Counted from the first letter of the stretch, positions 33,489 through 42,270 are shown. The stretch is 64,000 nt of DNA from Streptomyces sp. S465 (GCF_026898115.1 NZ_CP114036.1:6938001-7002000), one strand, 5' to 3'. Notes: a model not told the origin generated them from the letters alone. Numbers and translations: made by a program.

Positions 33489-34016
33489 ATGAGCCCGGTA
33501 CCCGTCGACGTGTTGATCCGCAGGGTGGACCCCGAGGTCCCGCTCCCCGGGTACGCCCACCCCGGCGACGCGGGGGCCGACCTGGTCACCACCGAGGCGG
33601 CCGAGCTGGCCCCCGGGGAGCGCGCGGTTCTGCCCACCGGAGTGTCTATCGCGCTCCCGGAGGGGTATGCCGCCTTCGTGCATCCACGGTCCGGACTCGC
33701 CGCGCGCTGCGGCGTCGCCATGGTGAATGCCCCGGGGACCATCGATGCCGGGTACCGTGGAGAGATCAAGGTGATCGTGGTCAACCTGGACCCGCGCGAG
33801 AGCGTGCGGTTCGAGCGCTTCGACCGGATCGCCCAATTGGTCGTCCAGCAGGTCGAGAAGGTGCGCTTCCAGGAGGTGGCGGAGCTTCCCGGGTCGGCGC
33901 GGGCCGAAGGGGGCTTCGGGTCCACCGGCGGTCATGCCGCCGTGGACGGCACAACGGGTAGGGCAACGGGCGGGAATAGATACGCTTCGGTCGGTTCCGA
34001 CCGGGAAGGACGATGA
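33489..34016 (+). CDS. dut: dUTP diphosphatase
   Basis: A 175-residue trimeric dUTPase that hydrolyses dUTP to dUMP, keeping uracil out of DNA. All five motifs are visible: HPGDAGADL, HPRSGLAARCG, NAPGTIDAGYRGEI, FDRIAQLVV, and GGFGSTGGH. The C-terminal 25 residues beyond motif V (AAVDGTTGRATGGNRYASVG) are an unusual extension compared with minimal dUTPases. The stop is one base before the GTG of the DUF3710 gene, so the two are co-translated. Confidence 0.94.
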   Translation: MSPVPVDVLIRRVDPEVPLPGYAHPGDAGADLVTTEAAELAPGERAVLPTGVSIALPEGYAAFVHPRSGLAARCGVAMVNAPGTIDAGYRGEIKVIVVNLDPRESVRFERFDRIAQLVVQQVEKVRFQEVAELPGSARAEGGFGSTGGHAAVDGTTGRATGGNRYASVGSDREGR

Positions 34017-34017
34017 C

Positions 34018-34806
34018 GTGTTCGGACGTCGCCGCAAGCGCAGCAGCAAGGAGGACGTCGAGTCGCTCGACGTGGCCTCCGAGGAGTTGGCCGAGGACGC
34101 GAAGGACGCGGACGGCGCTGAGGACACCGGCGCATCCGCGGAGACCGGCCGGGTGAGCCTGCCGCCGGCCCCGCGCCCCGAAGGCCCCTGGGACGTGTCC
34201 GAGGTGCGCGAGCCCGGCGAGGGCCGGGTGGACCTCGGCGGTCTGTTCGTGCCCGGCGTCGAGGGCATGGAGCTGCGGGTGGAGGTCGCCGGGGACGCGA
34301 TCGTCGCCGCGACCGTGGTGCTGCGGGACAGCGCCGTGCAGCTCCAGGCGTTCGCCGCGCCCAAGAAGGAAGGCATCTGGGGCGAGGTGCGCGACGAGAT
34401 CGCCACCGGCATCACCCAGCAGGGCGGGGTCGTGGACGAGGTCGAGGGCCCGCTCGGCTGGGAGCTGCGCGCCCAGGTGCCGGTGCAGCTCCCGGACGGC
34501 AAGAACGGTGTGCAGGTGGTCCGCTTCGTCGGCGTGGACGGGCCCCGCTGGTTCCTGCGCGGAGTGATCTCCGGGCAGGGCGCGGTGCAGCCCGAGACCG
34601 GCAGTCTCCTGGAAGCGATCTTCCGGGACACGGTCGTGGTGCGCGGCGAGGGCCCGATGGCCCCGCGCGATCCGATCGTCCTCAAGCTGCCGAACGACGC
34701 GCAGATGGTGCCCGACGGGGTGCAGCAGGACCAGGCGCAGGGCTCGCGGTTCGCGGGCGGTGCCGACCGGCTCCAGCGCGGCCCGGAGATCTCCGAGGTG
34801 CGCTGA
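34018..34806 (+). CDS. DUF3710 family protein
   Basis: A 262-residue actinobacterial protein of unknown function. The first 55 residues are charged and flexible (VFGRRRKRSSKEDVESLDVA, then Asp/Glu/Ala). The conserved DUF3710 part contains VDLGGLFVPGVEGMELRVEV, WGEVRDEIATGITQQGGVVD, and RWFLRGVISGQGAVQPETGS. Its GTG start is one base after the dut stop with GGAAGGA upstream. Conserved linkage of this family to dut suggests a nucleotide- or DNA-related role, but nothing in the sequence proves it. A very strong terminator follows. Confidence 0.87.
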   Translation: MFGRRRKRSSKEDVESLDVASEELAEDAKDADGAEDTGASAETGRVSLPPAPRPEGPWDVSEVREPGEGRVDLGGLFVPGVEGMELRVEVAGDAIVAATVVLRDSAVQLQAFAAPKKEGIWGEVRDEIATGITQQGGVVDEVEGPLGWELRAQVPVQLPDGKNGVQVVRFVGVDGPRWFLRGVISGQGAVQPETGSLLEAIFRDTVVVRGEGPMAPRDPIVLKLPNDAQMVPDGVQQDQAQGSRFAGGADRLQRGPEISEVR

Positions 34807-34840
34807 GCCGCGCCGTCGCGCACGGCAGGGAAGCCAAGGT

Positions 34841-34877
34841 CCGCAGGGGCCCGGGGCAGGGCCCCGGGCCCCTGCGG
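34841..34877 (+). terminator. Terminator of dut-DUF3710 operon
   Basis: A perfect 17-bp stem (CCGCAGGGGCCCGGGGC with its complement) and a 3-nt loop (AGG), followed by CGTTTCCC. One of the strongest hairpins in the window. Confidence 0.9.
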
Positions 34878-35049
34878 CGTTTCCCGGAGCTTCTCTGAGC
34901 CTTCTTCCTGAGCCTCTTCCCGCGACGCGTTGAACACACCCGCCGCACCGGCCGTACTCATGGGCGCGAGACCTCGTGACGCTCTCAGGGGGAGAGGGGC
35001 GAGCCGCGAGTCACACCCGCTGTCCGACCCCGACGAGGTGAGTGATCAG

Positions 35050-35835
35050 ATGTCGCGTGGCCTTCGGTTACCGCACCGCCGGAGAATCCTCCTCTCCGGC
35101 GCGATCGGTGGCATCACCTGTGCGGCCGTCGTGGTGGGAGCCGCCATGGCCGGTCAGGGCGGCGGCGCCGATGCGTCGGCCGGGGCGGCCCCGGCCATCA
35201 GCTGCCCCGCCGTCGCCGGCTCCCTCCCCGAGATCCCGGCGGCGTCCCGGGCCGAGGTGGACCGCAACCTCGCCCTCCTGGACACCCAGCTAGCGGAGGC
35301 CGGCAAGCGGCTGGCGTCCTCCGCGGGCGAGGGCGGCCCGGACTTCGTACGGAACGCCATCCTCGGGCCCCTGGCGGACAAGCGGAAGTCCACCCTGGAC
35401 CGCATCGCGATCTCCATCGGACGGCATGCCGAGAAGCCGACGGGGCTCGACGCGCTCGCCGAGTGCACCCTGTCGGACGGCGCGGCGGCAACCGGCTCCG
35501 GGGCCGGGCAGGGCGGCGGGGCCGGGGCGGGCTCCGGCCAGACGATCAGCTGCCCGGACGTCGCCTCTCGGCTCAGCGGCGTGCCGACCGCCGCACAGGC
35601 CGAGGTGGACCGCGATATCGCGCTGCTCCGGACGCAGATCGACGAGGCCGGCAAGCGGCTGGCGTCCTCCGCGGGCGAGGGCGGCCCGGACTTCGTACGG
35701 AACGCCATCCTGGGTCCGCTGAAGGACAAGCGCGCCTCGACCATCGACCGCATCGAACTCGCGTTCTCCCGCCAGGGCTCGACCGCCCCCTCCGGTCTCG
35801 ATGCCTTGGCGGGCTGCGCGCTCGCGTCCGGGTGA
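35050..35835 (+). CDS. Exported protein with two near-identical modules
   Basis: A 261-residue protein of unknown function. The basic N-terminus and a hydrophobic stretch (ILLSGAIGGITCAAVVVGAA) form a signal peptide or anchor. Two modules of about 95 residues follow, each starting with a single Cys (ISCPAVAGSLPEIP; ISCPDVASRLSGVP), containing AGKRLASSAGEGGPDFVRNA, and ending in a second Cys (LAECTLSDG; LAGCALASG), so each may hold one disulfide. They are separated by a Gly/Ala linker. 68 bp are identical between copies. The ATG at 35050 follows GAGGTGAG at a good distance; GTG 35038 is the alternative. Confidence 0.75.
   Translation: MSRGLRLPHRRRILLSGAIGGITCAAVVVGAAMAGQGGGADASAGAAPAISCPAVAGSLPEIPAASRAEVDRNLALLDTQLAEAGKRLASSAGEGGPDFVRNAILGPLADKRKSTLDRIAISIGRHAEKPTGLDALAECTLSDGAAATGSGAGQGGGAGAGSGQTISCPDVASRLSGVPTAAQAEVDRDIALLRTQIDEAGKRLASSAGEGGPDFVRNAILGPLKDKRASTIDRIELAFSRQGSTAPSGLDALAGCALASG
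35296..35711 (+). repeat. 68-bp perfect direct repeat within one gene
   Basis: Positions 35296-35363 and 35644-35711 are identical over 68 bp and lie 348 bp (116 codons) apart in the same reading frame of the exported protein. The flanking parts of the two modules have diverged much more, so the identity points to gene conversion or strong selection rather than simple recent duplication of the whole module. Confidence 0.9.
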
Positions 35836-35870
35836 GCCGACGGCGTCAGGCCGGCCCGATGTGAGCGTCC

Positions 35871-35913
35871 GCCGGTGGGCCGTACTCTTCTCCGCGGAGT
35901 ACGGCCCACCGGC
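35871..35913 (+). terminator. Terminator after exported-protein gene
   Basis: A perfect 17-bp stem (GCCGGTGGGCCGTACTC with its complement) and a 9-nt loop, 35 bp after the stop codon. Between here and kdpD (35914-36098) I see only GC-rich sequence and the expected promoter region. Confidence 0.9.
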
Positions 35914-36098
35914 TTGTCGCACGGGGTTTCACCAGGGACGGGGCGCCGGGCGTCAAGGGCGCGTCAAAAGGGCGCCGACGGCCGTAAGGGGGCCGTCAAG
36001 GGACGGCCGGTCCGGCCGCGGCGGGGGTTTGCTCCAGGGGGTCGCTCCGCAGGAGCTCACCCAGCGCTGAGGCGCCGGCCGACAGGGAAACTAGGCAC

Positions 36099-38672
36099 AT
36101 GGGACGCGGAAAGTTGCGGATCTACCTCGGTGCGGCACCGGGCGTCGGCAAGACGTACGCGATGCTGTCCGAGGGGCACCGGCGGGCCGAGCGGGGCACG
36201 GACCTCGTGGTCGGCTTCGTGGAGCACCACGGCCGCCGGCGCACCGAGGTGCTGATGCACAGGCTGGAGGAGGTGGACCGCCGGGAGCTGGAGTACCGGG
36301 GCAGCACCTTCACCGAGATGGACGTGGACGCGGTGCTGGCGCGCCGCCCCGCCGTCGCGCTCGTGGACGAACTCGCCCACACCAACGTCCCCGGCACCCG
36401 CAACGCCAAGCGCTGGCAGGACGTCGAGGAGCTGCTGCGGGCGGGCATCGACGTCGTCTCCACCGTCAACATCCAGCATCTGGAGTCGCTGGGGGACGTG
36501 GTGGAGTCGATCACGGGGGTACGCCAGCGGGAGACCGTTCCGGACGAGGTGGTGCGCCGGGCCGACCAGATCGAGCTGGTCGACATGTCGCCCCAGGCGC
36601 TGCGCCGCCGTATGGCGCACGGCAACATCTACGCACCCGACAAGGTCGACGCCGCGCTGTCGAACTACTTCCGGCCCGGGAACCTGACCGCGCTGCGCGA
36701 ACTGGCCCTGCTGTGGACCGCGGACCGGGTCGACGAATACCTCCAGCAGTACCGCGACGAGCACTCCATCCGCTCCACCTGGCAGGCGCGGGAGCGCATC
36801 GTCGTCGGACTGACCGGCGGCCCGGAGGGGCGGACGCTGATCCGCCGGGCCGCCCGGATGGCCGCCAAGGGCTCCGGCAGCGAGATCCTCGCCGTCTACA
36901 TCGCCCGCAGCGACGGCCTGACCTCGGCCTCGCCCAAGGAGCTGGCGGTCCAGCGCACCCTCGTCGAGGACCTCGGGGGCACCTTCCACCACGTCATAGG
37001 GGAGGACATCCCGGGGGCGCTGCTGGAGTTCGCCCGCGGGGTCAACGCGACCCAGATCGTGCTCGGCTCCAGCCGCCGCAAGACCTGGCAGTACGTCTTC
37101 GGTCCCGGTGTCGGCGCCACCGTCGCCCGTGACTCCGGGCCCGACCTGGACGTCCACATCGTCACCCATGAGGAGGTGGCCAAGGGCCGCGGGCTGCCGG
37201 TCGCGCGCGGCGCCCGGCTCGGCCGCTCCCGGCTGATCGCCGGCTGGGCGGTCGGGGTGGCCGGGCCGGTCCTGCTGACGCTGCTGCTCACCGGCACCGG
37301 GGCCACCCTCGCCTCCGAGGCCGGGCCCGGCTTCGCCAACGAGGTGCTGCTCTTCCTGTTCCTCAATGTGCTGGCGGCCCTGCTGGGCGGCATGGTGCCC
37401 GCGCTCGGCTCGGCGGCCGTCGGATCGCTGCTGCTCAACTACTACTTCACCCCGCCCACCCACACCCTGACCATCGCCGACCCGGACAACATCGTCGCCA
37501 TAGCGATCTTCGTGGCGGTGGCCGTCTCCGTGGCCTCCGTGGTCGACCTGGCCGCGCGCCGCACCCACCAGGCCGCCCGGCTGCGCGCCGAGTCCGAGAT
37601 ACTGTCCTTCCTCGCGGGCAGCGTGCTGCGTGGCGAGACCAGCCTGGAGGCGCTGCTGGAGCGGGTCCGCGAGACGTTCGCGATGGACACGGTGGCGCTG
37701 CTGGAGCGGGAGAGCGATGTCGCCCCCTGGACCTGCGCGGGCAGCGTCGGCGGCCACGGCGGCACCCCGCCGCCGCAGCGGCCCGAGGACGCGGAGGTGG
37801 ACATGCCGGTCGGTGACCATATGGCGCTCGCCCTCTCCGGCCGGGTCCTGCCCGCCGAGGACCGCCGGGTGCTCGCCGCCTTCGCCGCCCAGGCCGCCGT
37901 GGTCCTCGACCGGCAGCGGCTGGCCCAGGAGGCCGAGCAGGCCCGTGAGCTGGCCGAGGGGAACCGCATCCGCACCGCGCTGCTCGCCGCCGTCAGCCAC
38001 GATCTGCGCACCCCGCTGGCGGCCATCAAGGCGGCCGTCAGCTCCCTGCGCTCCGATGACGTCGCCTGGTCGGCGGAGGACGAGGCCGAGCTGCTGGCGG
38101 GCATCGAGGACGGCGCCGACCGGCTGGACCACCTGGTGGGCAATCTGCTGGACATGTCCCGGCTCCAGACCGGCACCGTCACCCCGCTCATCCGGGAGAT
38201 CGACCTGGACGAGGTGGTGCCGATGGCGCTCGTCGGCGTCCCGGAGGCCGATGTCACCCTCGACATCCCCGAGCAGCTGCCGATGGTCGCGGTCGACCCA
38301 GGGCTCCTGGAGCGCGGCGTCGCCAACATCGTCGAGAACGCGGTGAAGTACAGCCCGCCGGACCGCCCCGTCCTGGTGTCCGCCAGCGCCCTCGGCGACC
38401 GCGTGGAGCTGCGCGTCGCCGACGGCGGGCCGGGCGTGCCGGACAGCGAGAAGGACCGCATCTTCGAGCCGTTCCAGCGGTATGGGGACGCCCCGCGCGG
38501 TGCCGGGGTCGGCCTCGGGCTCGCCGTCGCCCGCGGCTTCGCCGAGGCCATGGGCGGCCGGCTGACCGCCGAGGACACCCCGGGCGGTGGGATGACGATG
38601 GTGCTCACGCTGCGTGCCGCGCCCGGCCGCCCGCCGGCCGCCCCCGGCCTTCCGGCCCAGGCCGTCTCGTGA
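36099..38672 (+). CDS. kdpD: Osmosensitive K+ channel sensor histidine kinase KdpD
   Basis: An 857-residue KdpD. Residues 1-210 are the KdpD domain with Walker A GAAPGVGKTYAM and Walker B-like VALVDELAHTNVPGTRN. Residues 230-365 are a USP-like domain (IVVGLTGGPEGRTLIRRAAR). Four membrane helices follow at about 380-490 (GPVLLTLLLTGTGATLA, then VLLFLFLNVLAALLGGMVPA). A GAF-like region precedes the H box (VSHDLRTPLAAIKAAV, His634) and HATPase (NIVENAVKYSPP, GAGVGLGLAVARGFAEAMGG). KdpDE senses low K+ or turgor; in some Gram-positives the USP domain binds c-di-AMP. kdpFABC is not in this window. Confidence 0.94.
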   Translation: MGRGKLRIYLGAAPGVGKTYAMLSEGHRRAERGTDLVVGFVEHHGRRRTEVLMHRLEEVDRRELEYRGSTFTEMDVDAVLARRPAVALVDELAHTNVPGTRNAKRWQDVEELLRAGIDVVSTVNIQHLESLGDVVESITGVRQRETVPDEVVRRADQIELVDMSPQALRRRMAHGNIYAPDKVDAALSNYFRPGNLTALRELALLWTADRVDEYLQQYRDEHSIRSTWQARERIVVGLTGGPEGRTLIRRAARMAAKGSGSEILAVYIARSDGLTSASPKELAVQRTLVEDLGGTFHHVIGEDIPGALLEFARGVNATQIVLGSSRRKTWQYVFGPGVGATVARDSGPDLDVHIVTHEEVAKGRGLPVARGARLGRSRLIAGWAVGVAGPVLLTLLLTGTGATLASEAGPGFANEVLLFLFLNVLAALLGGMVPALGSAAVGSLLLNYYFTPPTHTLTIADPDNIVAIAIFVAVAVSVASVVDLAARRTHQAARLRAESEILSFLAGSVLRGETSLEALLERVRETFAMDTVALLERESDVAPWTCAGSVGGHGGTPPPQRPEDAEVDMPVGDHMALALSGRVLPAEDRRVLAAFAAQAAVVLDRQRLAQEAEQARELAEGNRIRTALLAAVSHDLRTPLAAIKAAVSSLRSDDVAWSAEDEAELLAGIEDGADRLDHLVGNLLDMSRLQTGTVTPLIREIDLDEVVPMALVGVPEADVTLDIPEQLPMVAVDPGLLERGVANIVENAVKYSPPDRPVLVSASALGDRVELRVADGGPGVPDSEKDRIFEPFQRYGDAPRGAGVGLGLAVARGFAEAMGGRLTAEDTPGGGMTMVLTLRAAPGRPPAAPGLPAQAVS

Positions 38673-38758
38673 GCGCGCTCGGGGCCGCCGGAACACCGGG
38701 CCCACCAGCACAACGGACAGGCACACCAGCACAACAGAACGGAAAGGCAGGCCGCCGG

Positions 38759-39442
38759 ATGAACCGGGTGCTCGTGGTGGATGACGAGCCGCAGATCGTA
38801 CGCGCCCTCGTGATCAACCTGAAGGCGCGCAAGTACGAGGTGGACGCCGCCGCCGACGGCGCCACCGCCCTGCGGCTCGCCGCCGCCCGCCATCCCGATG
38901 TGATCGTGCTCGACCTGGGCCTGCCCGATATGGACGGGGTGGAGGTGATCAAGGGGCTGCGGGGCTGGACCCGTGTGCCGATCCTGGTGCTCTCCGCCCG
39001 GCAGACCTCCGACGAGAAGGTCGAGGCCCTCGACGCCGGGGCGGACGACTACGTCACCAAGCCGTTCGGCATGGACGAGCTGCTCGCCCGGCTGCGGGCC
39101 GCCGTCCGCCGCGCCGAGCCCGCCGGGCGGCCGGACGACTCGGTGGTGGTGCGGACCGACGCGTTCACCGTCGACCTGGCGGCCAAGAAGGCCCATCGCG
39201 ACGGCCGTGACGTACGGCTGACCCCCACCGAATGGCATCTGCTGGAGGTCCTGGTGCGCAACCCGGGCCGGCTGGTCAGCCAGAAGCAGCTGCTCCAGGA
39301 GGTCTGGGGCCCCTCGTACGGCACCGAGAGCAACTACCTGCGGGTGTACATGGCGCAGCTGCGCCGCAAGCTCGAGGCCGACCCCTCGCATCCGCGCCAC
39401 TTCATCACCGAGCCGGGGATGGGCTACCGGTTCGAGCGATGA
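38759..39442 (+). CDS. kdpE: Response regulator KdpE
   Basis: A 227-residue OmpR-type regulator: VLVVDDEPQIVRALVINLKA at the start, phospho-acceptor Asp in DVIVLDLGLPDMDGVEV, the Lys in YVTKPFGMDELLARLRAAV, and a winged helix with LTPTEWHLLEVLVRNPGRLV and SNYLRVYMAQLRRKLE. The start is ATG 38759 after GGAAAGGCAGG. The frame is open from 38669, but that 90-bp gap has an imperfect repeat of CACCAGCACAAC and does not look coding. It is the partner of KdpD. The target kdpFABC operon must be elsewhere or absent. Confidence 0.93.
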   Translation: MNRVLVVDDEPQIVRALVINLKARKYEVDAAADGATALRLAAARHPDVIVLDLGLPDMDGVEVIKGLRGWTRVPILVLSARQTSDEKVEALDAGADDYVTKPFGMDELLARLRAAVRRAEPAGRPDDSVVVRTDAFTVDLAAKKAHRDGRDVRLTPTEWHLLEVLVRNPGRLVSQKQLLQEVWGPSYGTESNYLRVYMAQLRRKLEADPSHPRHFITEPGMGYRFER

Positions 39443-39488
39443 GTGCGGGGACGGCGTTTCGCCGGGGGCTCACCGGTACGCTGGCCGT

Positions 39489-39926
39489 ATGAGTTCCGTA
39501 CGCCACCCCTCCGACGGGGCTGACAAGGGAGACAGGGCCGACAAGGGTGACAAGCCGGCCGGCCGGTTCCGGCGGATGCTGGACCGGCTGTCGAGCTCCC
39601 AGGAGGAACTGCACTCGGCCGAGCTCCAGCAGGACGCGGAGGCCGCGGGCTGTACCAAGATCGGCGACTGCGGTGACCGCCAGATCGTCAAGGTGACGGG
39701 CACGCTGCGCACGGTGACGCTCAGGCCGCGGGCCGGAGTCCCCGCGCTGGAGGCGGAGCTCTTCGACGGCACCGCCGCGCTGGACGTGGTGTGGCTGGGC
39801 CGTCGCTCCATCATCGGCATAGAACCCGGGCGCAAGCTGATCGCCTCGGGCCGGATCTCCATGAGCCATGGGCGCCGGGTGCTGTTCAATCCGAAGTACG
39901 AACTCCGACCGCTCGGACAGGAGTAG
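39489..39926 (+). CDS. OB-fold nucleic-acid-binding protein
   Basis: A 145-residue protein. The first 50 residues are charged and probably flexible (DGADKGDRADKGDKPAGRFR, then RRMLDRLSSSQEELHSAE). Residues 65-140 form an OB fold (VKVTGTLRTVTLRPRAGVPA, ALDVVWLGRRSIIGIEPGRK, ISMSHGRRVLFNPKYELRPL), like the tRNA-anticodon type OB domain, so it may bind RNA or single-stranded DNA. A TACGCT hexamer ends 6 nt before the ATG and no ribosome-binding site is visible, so it is probably leaderless. The DUF3159 gene starts 4 nt after its stop; they form an operon. Confidence 0.85.
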   Translation: MSSVRHPSDGADKGDRADKGDKPAGRFRRMLDRLSSSQEELHSAELQQDAEAAGCTKIGDCGDRQIVKVTGTLRTVTLRPRAGVPALEAELFDGTAALDVVWLGRRSIIGIEPGRKLIASGRISMSHGRRVLFNPKYELRPLGQE

Positions 39927-39929
39927 CCG

Positions 39930-40748
39930 GTGACGTCAGACGACAAGACGACCCCGACCGGGCACCGCCGCACCGCCGCCGACAGCAGGGCGGCGGCGGA
40001 CACCGCGCTCCTGGAGGCGTTCGGCGGGGTGCGGGGCATGGTGGACACCACCGTCCCCGGTCTGGTCTTCGTCCTGCTGTACACGATCAAGCGCGACATC
40101 CACCTCGCCGCCATCGCCGCGCTCGGGCTCACCGTGCTGCTCGGGCTCGTCCGGCTGGTGCGCAAGGAGACGCTGAAGCACGCCTTCAGCGGGGTCTTCG
40201 GGGTCGCGTTCGGCGCGATCTTCGCGATGATGTCCGGCGATGCGAAGAACTTCTATCTGCCGGGCATGCTCTACACCCTGGGCCTGGCGATCGCCTACAT
40301 CCTCTCCGCGATTTTCCGCTACCCGCTGATCGGGGTGCTGCTCGGGCCGATGCTGAAGGAGAACCTCTCCTGGCGCACCCGCAACCCCGGCCGGTTCCGC
40401 GCCTACACCCGGTCCACCTGGGCGTGGGGGCTGATCCTGCTGGCCAAGTCGGCGGTGCTGTTCCCGCTCTACTGGTGGGGGGACGCCACCCAGCTCGGCT
40501 GGGTCAAGGTCGCTCTCGGCATCCCGCCGTTCCTGCTCTGCGTCTATCTGACCTGGATCTTCCTCGCCAAGGCCCCGCCGCCGATCGACGTCATCGCGGA
40601 GATGGAGGCGGCGGAGAAGGCCGAGCGGGAGCGGACGTCGTCCGACGCCGAGCAGGCCGCCGAGCCGCTCCTCTCGGAGTGGACCGACCAGATCGTGACC
40701 GAGGCCCGTACCGAATCGGCCGACCGGCAGCCGCCGCCCCGGCACTGA
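39930..40748 (+). CDS. DUF3159 family membrane protein
   Basis: A 272-residue integral membrane protein with a soluble N-terminal 45 residues, about six helices (for example TVPGLVFVLLYTIKRDIHLA, ALGLTVLLGLVRLV, YTLGLAIAYILSAIFRYPLI) and an acidic, coiled C-terminal tail of about 60 residues (IAEMEAAEKAERERTSSDAE). It matches DUF3159 of Actinobacteria, whose function is unknown. The start is GTG 39930, 4 nt after the OB-fold gene. The operon is convergent with the trkA genes, which invites a link to ion transport, though nothing in the sequence shows it. Confidence 0.87.
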   Translation: MTSDDKTTPTGHRRTAADSRAAADTALLEAFGGVRGMVDTTVPGLVFVLLYTIKRDIHLAAIAALGLTVLLGLVRLVRKETLKHAFSGVFGVAFGAIFAMMSGDAKNFYLPGMLYTLGLAIAYILSAIFRYPLIGVLLGPMLKENLSWRTRNPGRFRAYTRSTWAWGLILLAKSAVLFPLYWWGDATQLGWVKVALGIPPFLLCVYLTWIFLAKAPPPIDVIAEMEAAEKAERERTSSDAEQAAEPLLSEWTDQIVTEARTESADRQPPPRH

Positions 40749-40758
40749 GGCCCGCCGC

Positions 40759-40796
40759 CCCGGGCTCCGGACTCCCGAACCGCGCCGGGAGCCCGG
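40759..40796. terminator. Probable bidirectional terminator between DUF3159 and trkA genes
   Basis: An inverted repeat of 8-9 bp (CGGGCTCC pairing with GGGAGCCCG) lies 12 bp after the DUF3159 stop, between convergent genes. The loop is long (about 18 nt), so this is a weaker call than the other hairpins. Confidence 0.55.
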
Positions 40797-40811
40797 AAGC
40801 CCGGAAACCGG

Positions 40812-41489
40812 TCAGCCGGCGGCGTCCTGGCGCTGGACGGACAGGAGCTGCTCGAGCTGCTCCTCGCGCGCCTGGGCCGCGACGAACAGCAGCTCGTCAC
40901 CGGCCTCCAGCACATCGTCCTTGTTCGGGGTCAGCACACGGGTGCCGCGGATGATGGTCACCAGCGTGGTGTCCTCCGGCCACTCCACATCGCCGACCCG
41001 CGTGCCCACCAGCGCCGCCTCCGGCGGCAGCGTCAGCTCCACCAGATTGGCGTCGCCGTGGCTGAAGCGGAGCAGCCGCACCAGATCGCCGACGCTCACC
41101 GCCTCCTCGACCAGCGCCGACATCAGACGTGGGGTGGAGACGGCGACATCGACGCCCCACGCCTCGTTGAACAGCCACTCGTTCTTGGGGTTGTTGACCC
41201 GGGCGACCACCCGGGGGACCCCGTACTCGGTCTTGGCGAGCAGCGAGACGACCAGGTTGACCTTGTCGTCGCCGGTGGCCGCGATGACCACGTTGCAGCG
41301 CTGCAGCGCCGCCTCGTCCAGCGAGGTGATCTCGCAGGCGTCGGCCAGCAGCCACTCGGCCTGCGGCACCCGCTCCACCGAGATGGCGGTCGGCGCCTTG
41401 TCGATCAGGAGCACCTCGTGCCCGTTCTCCAGCAGCTCACTCGCGATGGAGCGCCCCACGGCGCCCGCACCGGCAATGGCGACCCTCAC
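40812..41489 (-). CDS. TrkA-type potassium uptake regulator (RCK_N and RCK_C), second copy
   Basis: A 225-residue cytoplasmic K+-channel regulator. RCK_N binds dinucleotide through MRVAIAGAGAVGRSIASELL and continues to VVARVNNPKNEWLFNEAWGV; RCK_C is the last 80 residues (ANLVELTLPPEAALVGTRVG and TVLTPNKDDVLEAGDELLFV-like end). Such proteins gate Trk/Ktr channels in response to NAD(H)/ATP, and RCK_C domains of some bacteria bind c-di-AMP. It lies 112 bp downstream of the other trkA copy on the same strand. No TrkH/TrkG membrane subunit is in this window. Confidence 0.92.
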   Translation of the reverse strand: MRVAIAGAGAVGRSIASELLENGHEVLLIDKAPTAISVERVPQAEWLLADACEITSLDEAALQRCNVVIAATGDDKVNLVVSLLAKTEYGVPRVVARVNNPKNEWLFNEAWGVDVAVSTPRLMSALVEEAVSVGDLVRLLRFSHGDANLVELTLPPEAALVGTRVGDVEWPEDTTLVTIIRGTRVLTPNKDDVLEAGDELLFVAAQAREEQLEQLLSVQRQDAAG

Positions 41490-41601
41490 GGTGCCTCCTT
41501 GTTCGCCCCGCCGCGCCGGCGGCTGATGTGACTGCCGCCCGCACGGCGCGGAGATGCGGCTTTCGTCGTCGGGTGCGGCCCGGTGGCCGGGTGTGCGTCG
41601 C

Positions 41602-42270
41602 TCACCGGGTCACCTCCTCGGGACCCTTCTCGAACGCCGCCTCGACCGTCTCCACCTCGTCGGTGCGCATCATCACATGCACCAGGTCGCCCTCCTGAAG
41701 CACCGTTTCGGAGGTCGGCAGCATCGCCTCGCCGAGCCGGGTGAGGAACGCGACCCGCACTCCGGTCTCCTCCTGGAGCCTGCTGACCTTGTGGCCCACC
41801 CAGGAGGGGGAGGTGTGCACCTCGGCCAGCTGCACCCCTCCGCTGGGGTCCCGCCACAGCGGCTCCGCGCCGGACGGCAGCAGCCGCCGCAGCATCTGGT
41901 CCGCGGTCCAGCGGACGGTGGCCACGGTCGGGATGCCCAGGCGCTGGTAGACCTCGGCGCGGCGGGGGTCGTAGATGCGGGCCGCCACGTTCTCCACACC
42001 GAACATCTCCCGGGCGACCCGGGCCGCGATGATGTTGGAGTTGTCGCCGCTGCTGACCGCGGCGAAGGCCCCGGCCTCCTCGATGCCCGCCTCGCGCAGG
42101 GTGTCCTGGTCGAAGCCGACGCCGGTCACCCGGCGCCCGCCGAAGCCCGCGCCCAGGCGGCGGAAGGCGGTGGGGTCCTGGTCGACGACCGCGACCGTGT
42201 GCCCCTGTTGTTCCAGGGTCTGGGCGAGCGCCGCGCCCACCCGGCCACAGCCCATGATCACGATATGCAT
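41602..42270 (-). CDS. TrkA-type potassium uptake regulator (RCK_N and RCK_C), first copy
   Basis: A 222-residue paralogue of the next gene. RCK_N begins MHIVIMGCGRVGAALAQTLE with the dinucleotide-binding glycines and contains NIIAARVAREMFGVENVAAR; RCK_C ends TSETVLQEGDLVHVMMRTDE. Paired trkA genes next to a K+ permease gene are a usual arrangement in actinobacteria, where the two products may form a mixed gating ring. Here the kimA permease gene is 4.7 kb away, on the far side of an inserted conservon. It starts at the ATG 42268-42270 and the long divergent region upstream should carry its promoter. Confidence 0.92.
   Translation of the reverse strand: MHIVIMGCGRVGAALAQTLEQQGHTVAVVDQDPTAFRRLGAGFGGRRVTGVGFDQDTLREAGIEEAGAFAAVSSGDNSNIIAARVAREMFGVENVAARIYDPRRAEVYQRLGIPTVATVRWTADQMLRRLLPSGAEPLWRDPSGGVQLAEVHTSPSWVGHKVSRLQEETGVRVAFLTRLGEAMLPTSETVLQEGDLVHVMMRTDEVETVEAAFEKGPEEVTR

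Noticed and set aside
36057..38732. An 891-codon frame on the minus strand opposite kdpD
   Set aside because: Antisense shadow; the plus strand encodes a complete KdpD with all motifs in order.
38669..38758. kdpE starting inside the end of kdpD
   Set aside because: The extra 30 residues are repetitive Thr/Gln/Pro/Gly and precede the normal receiver start MNRVLVVDDE, which has its own ribosome site.
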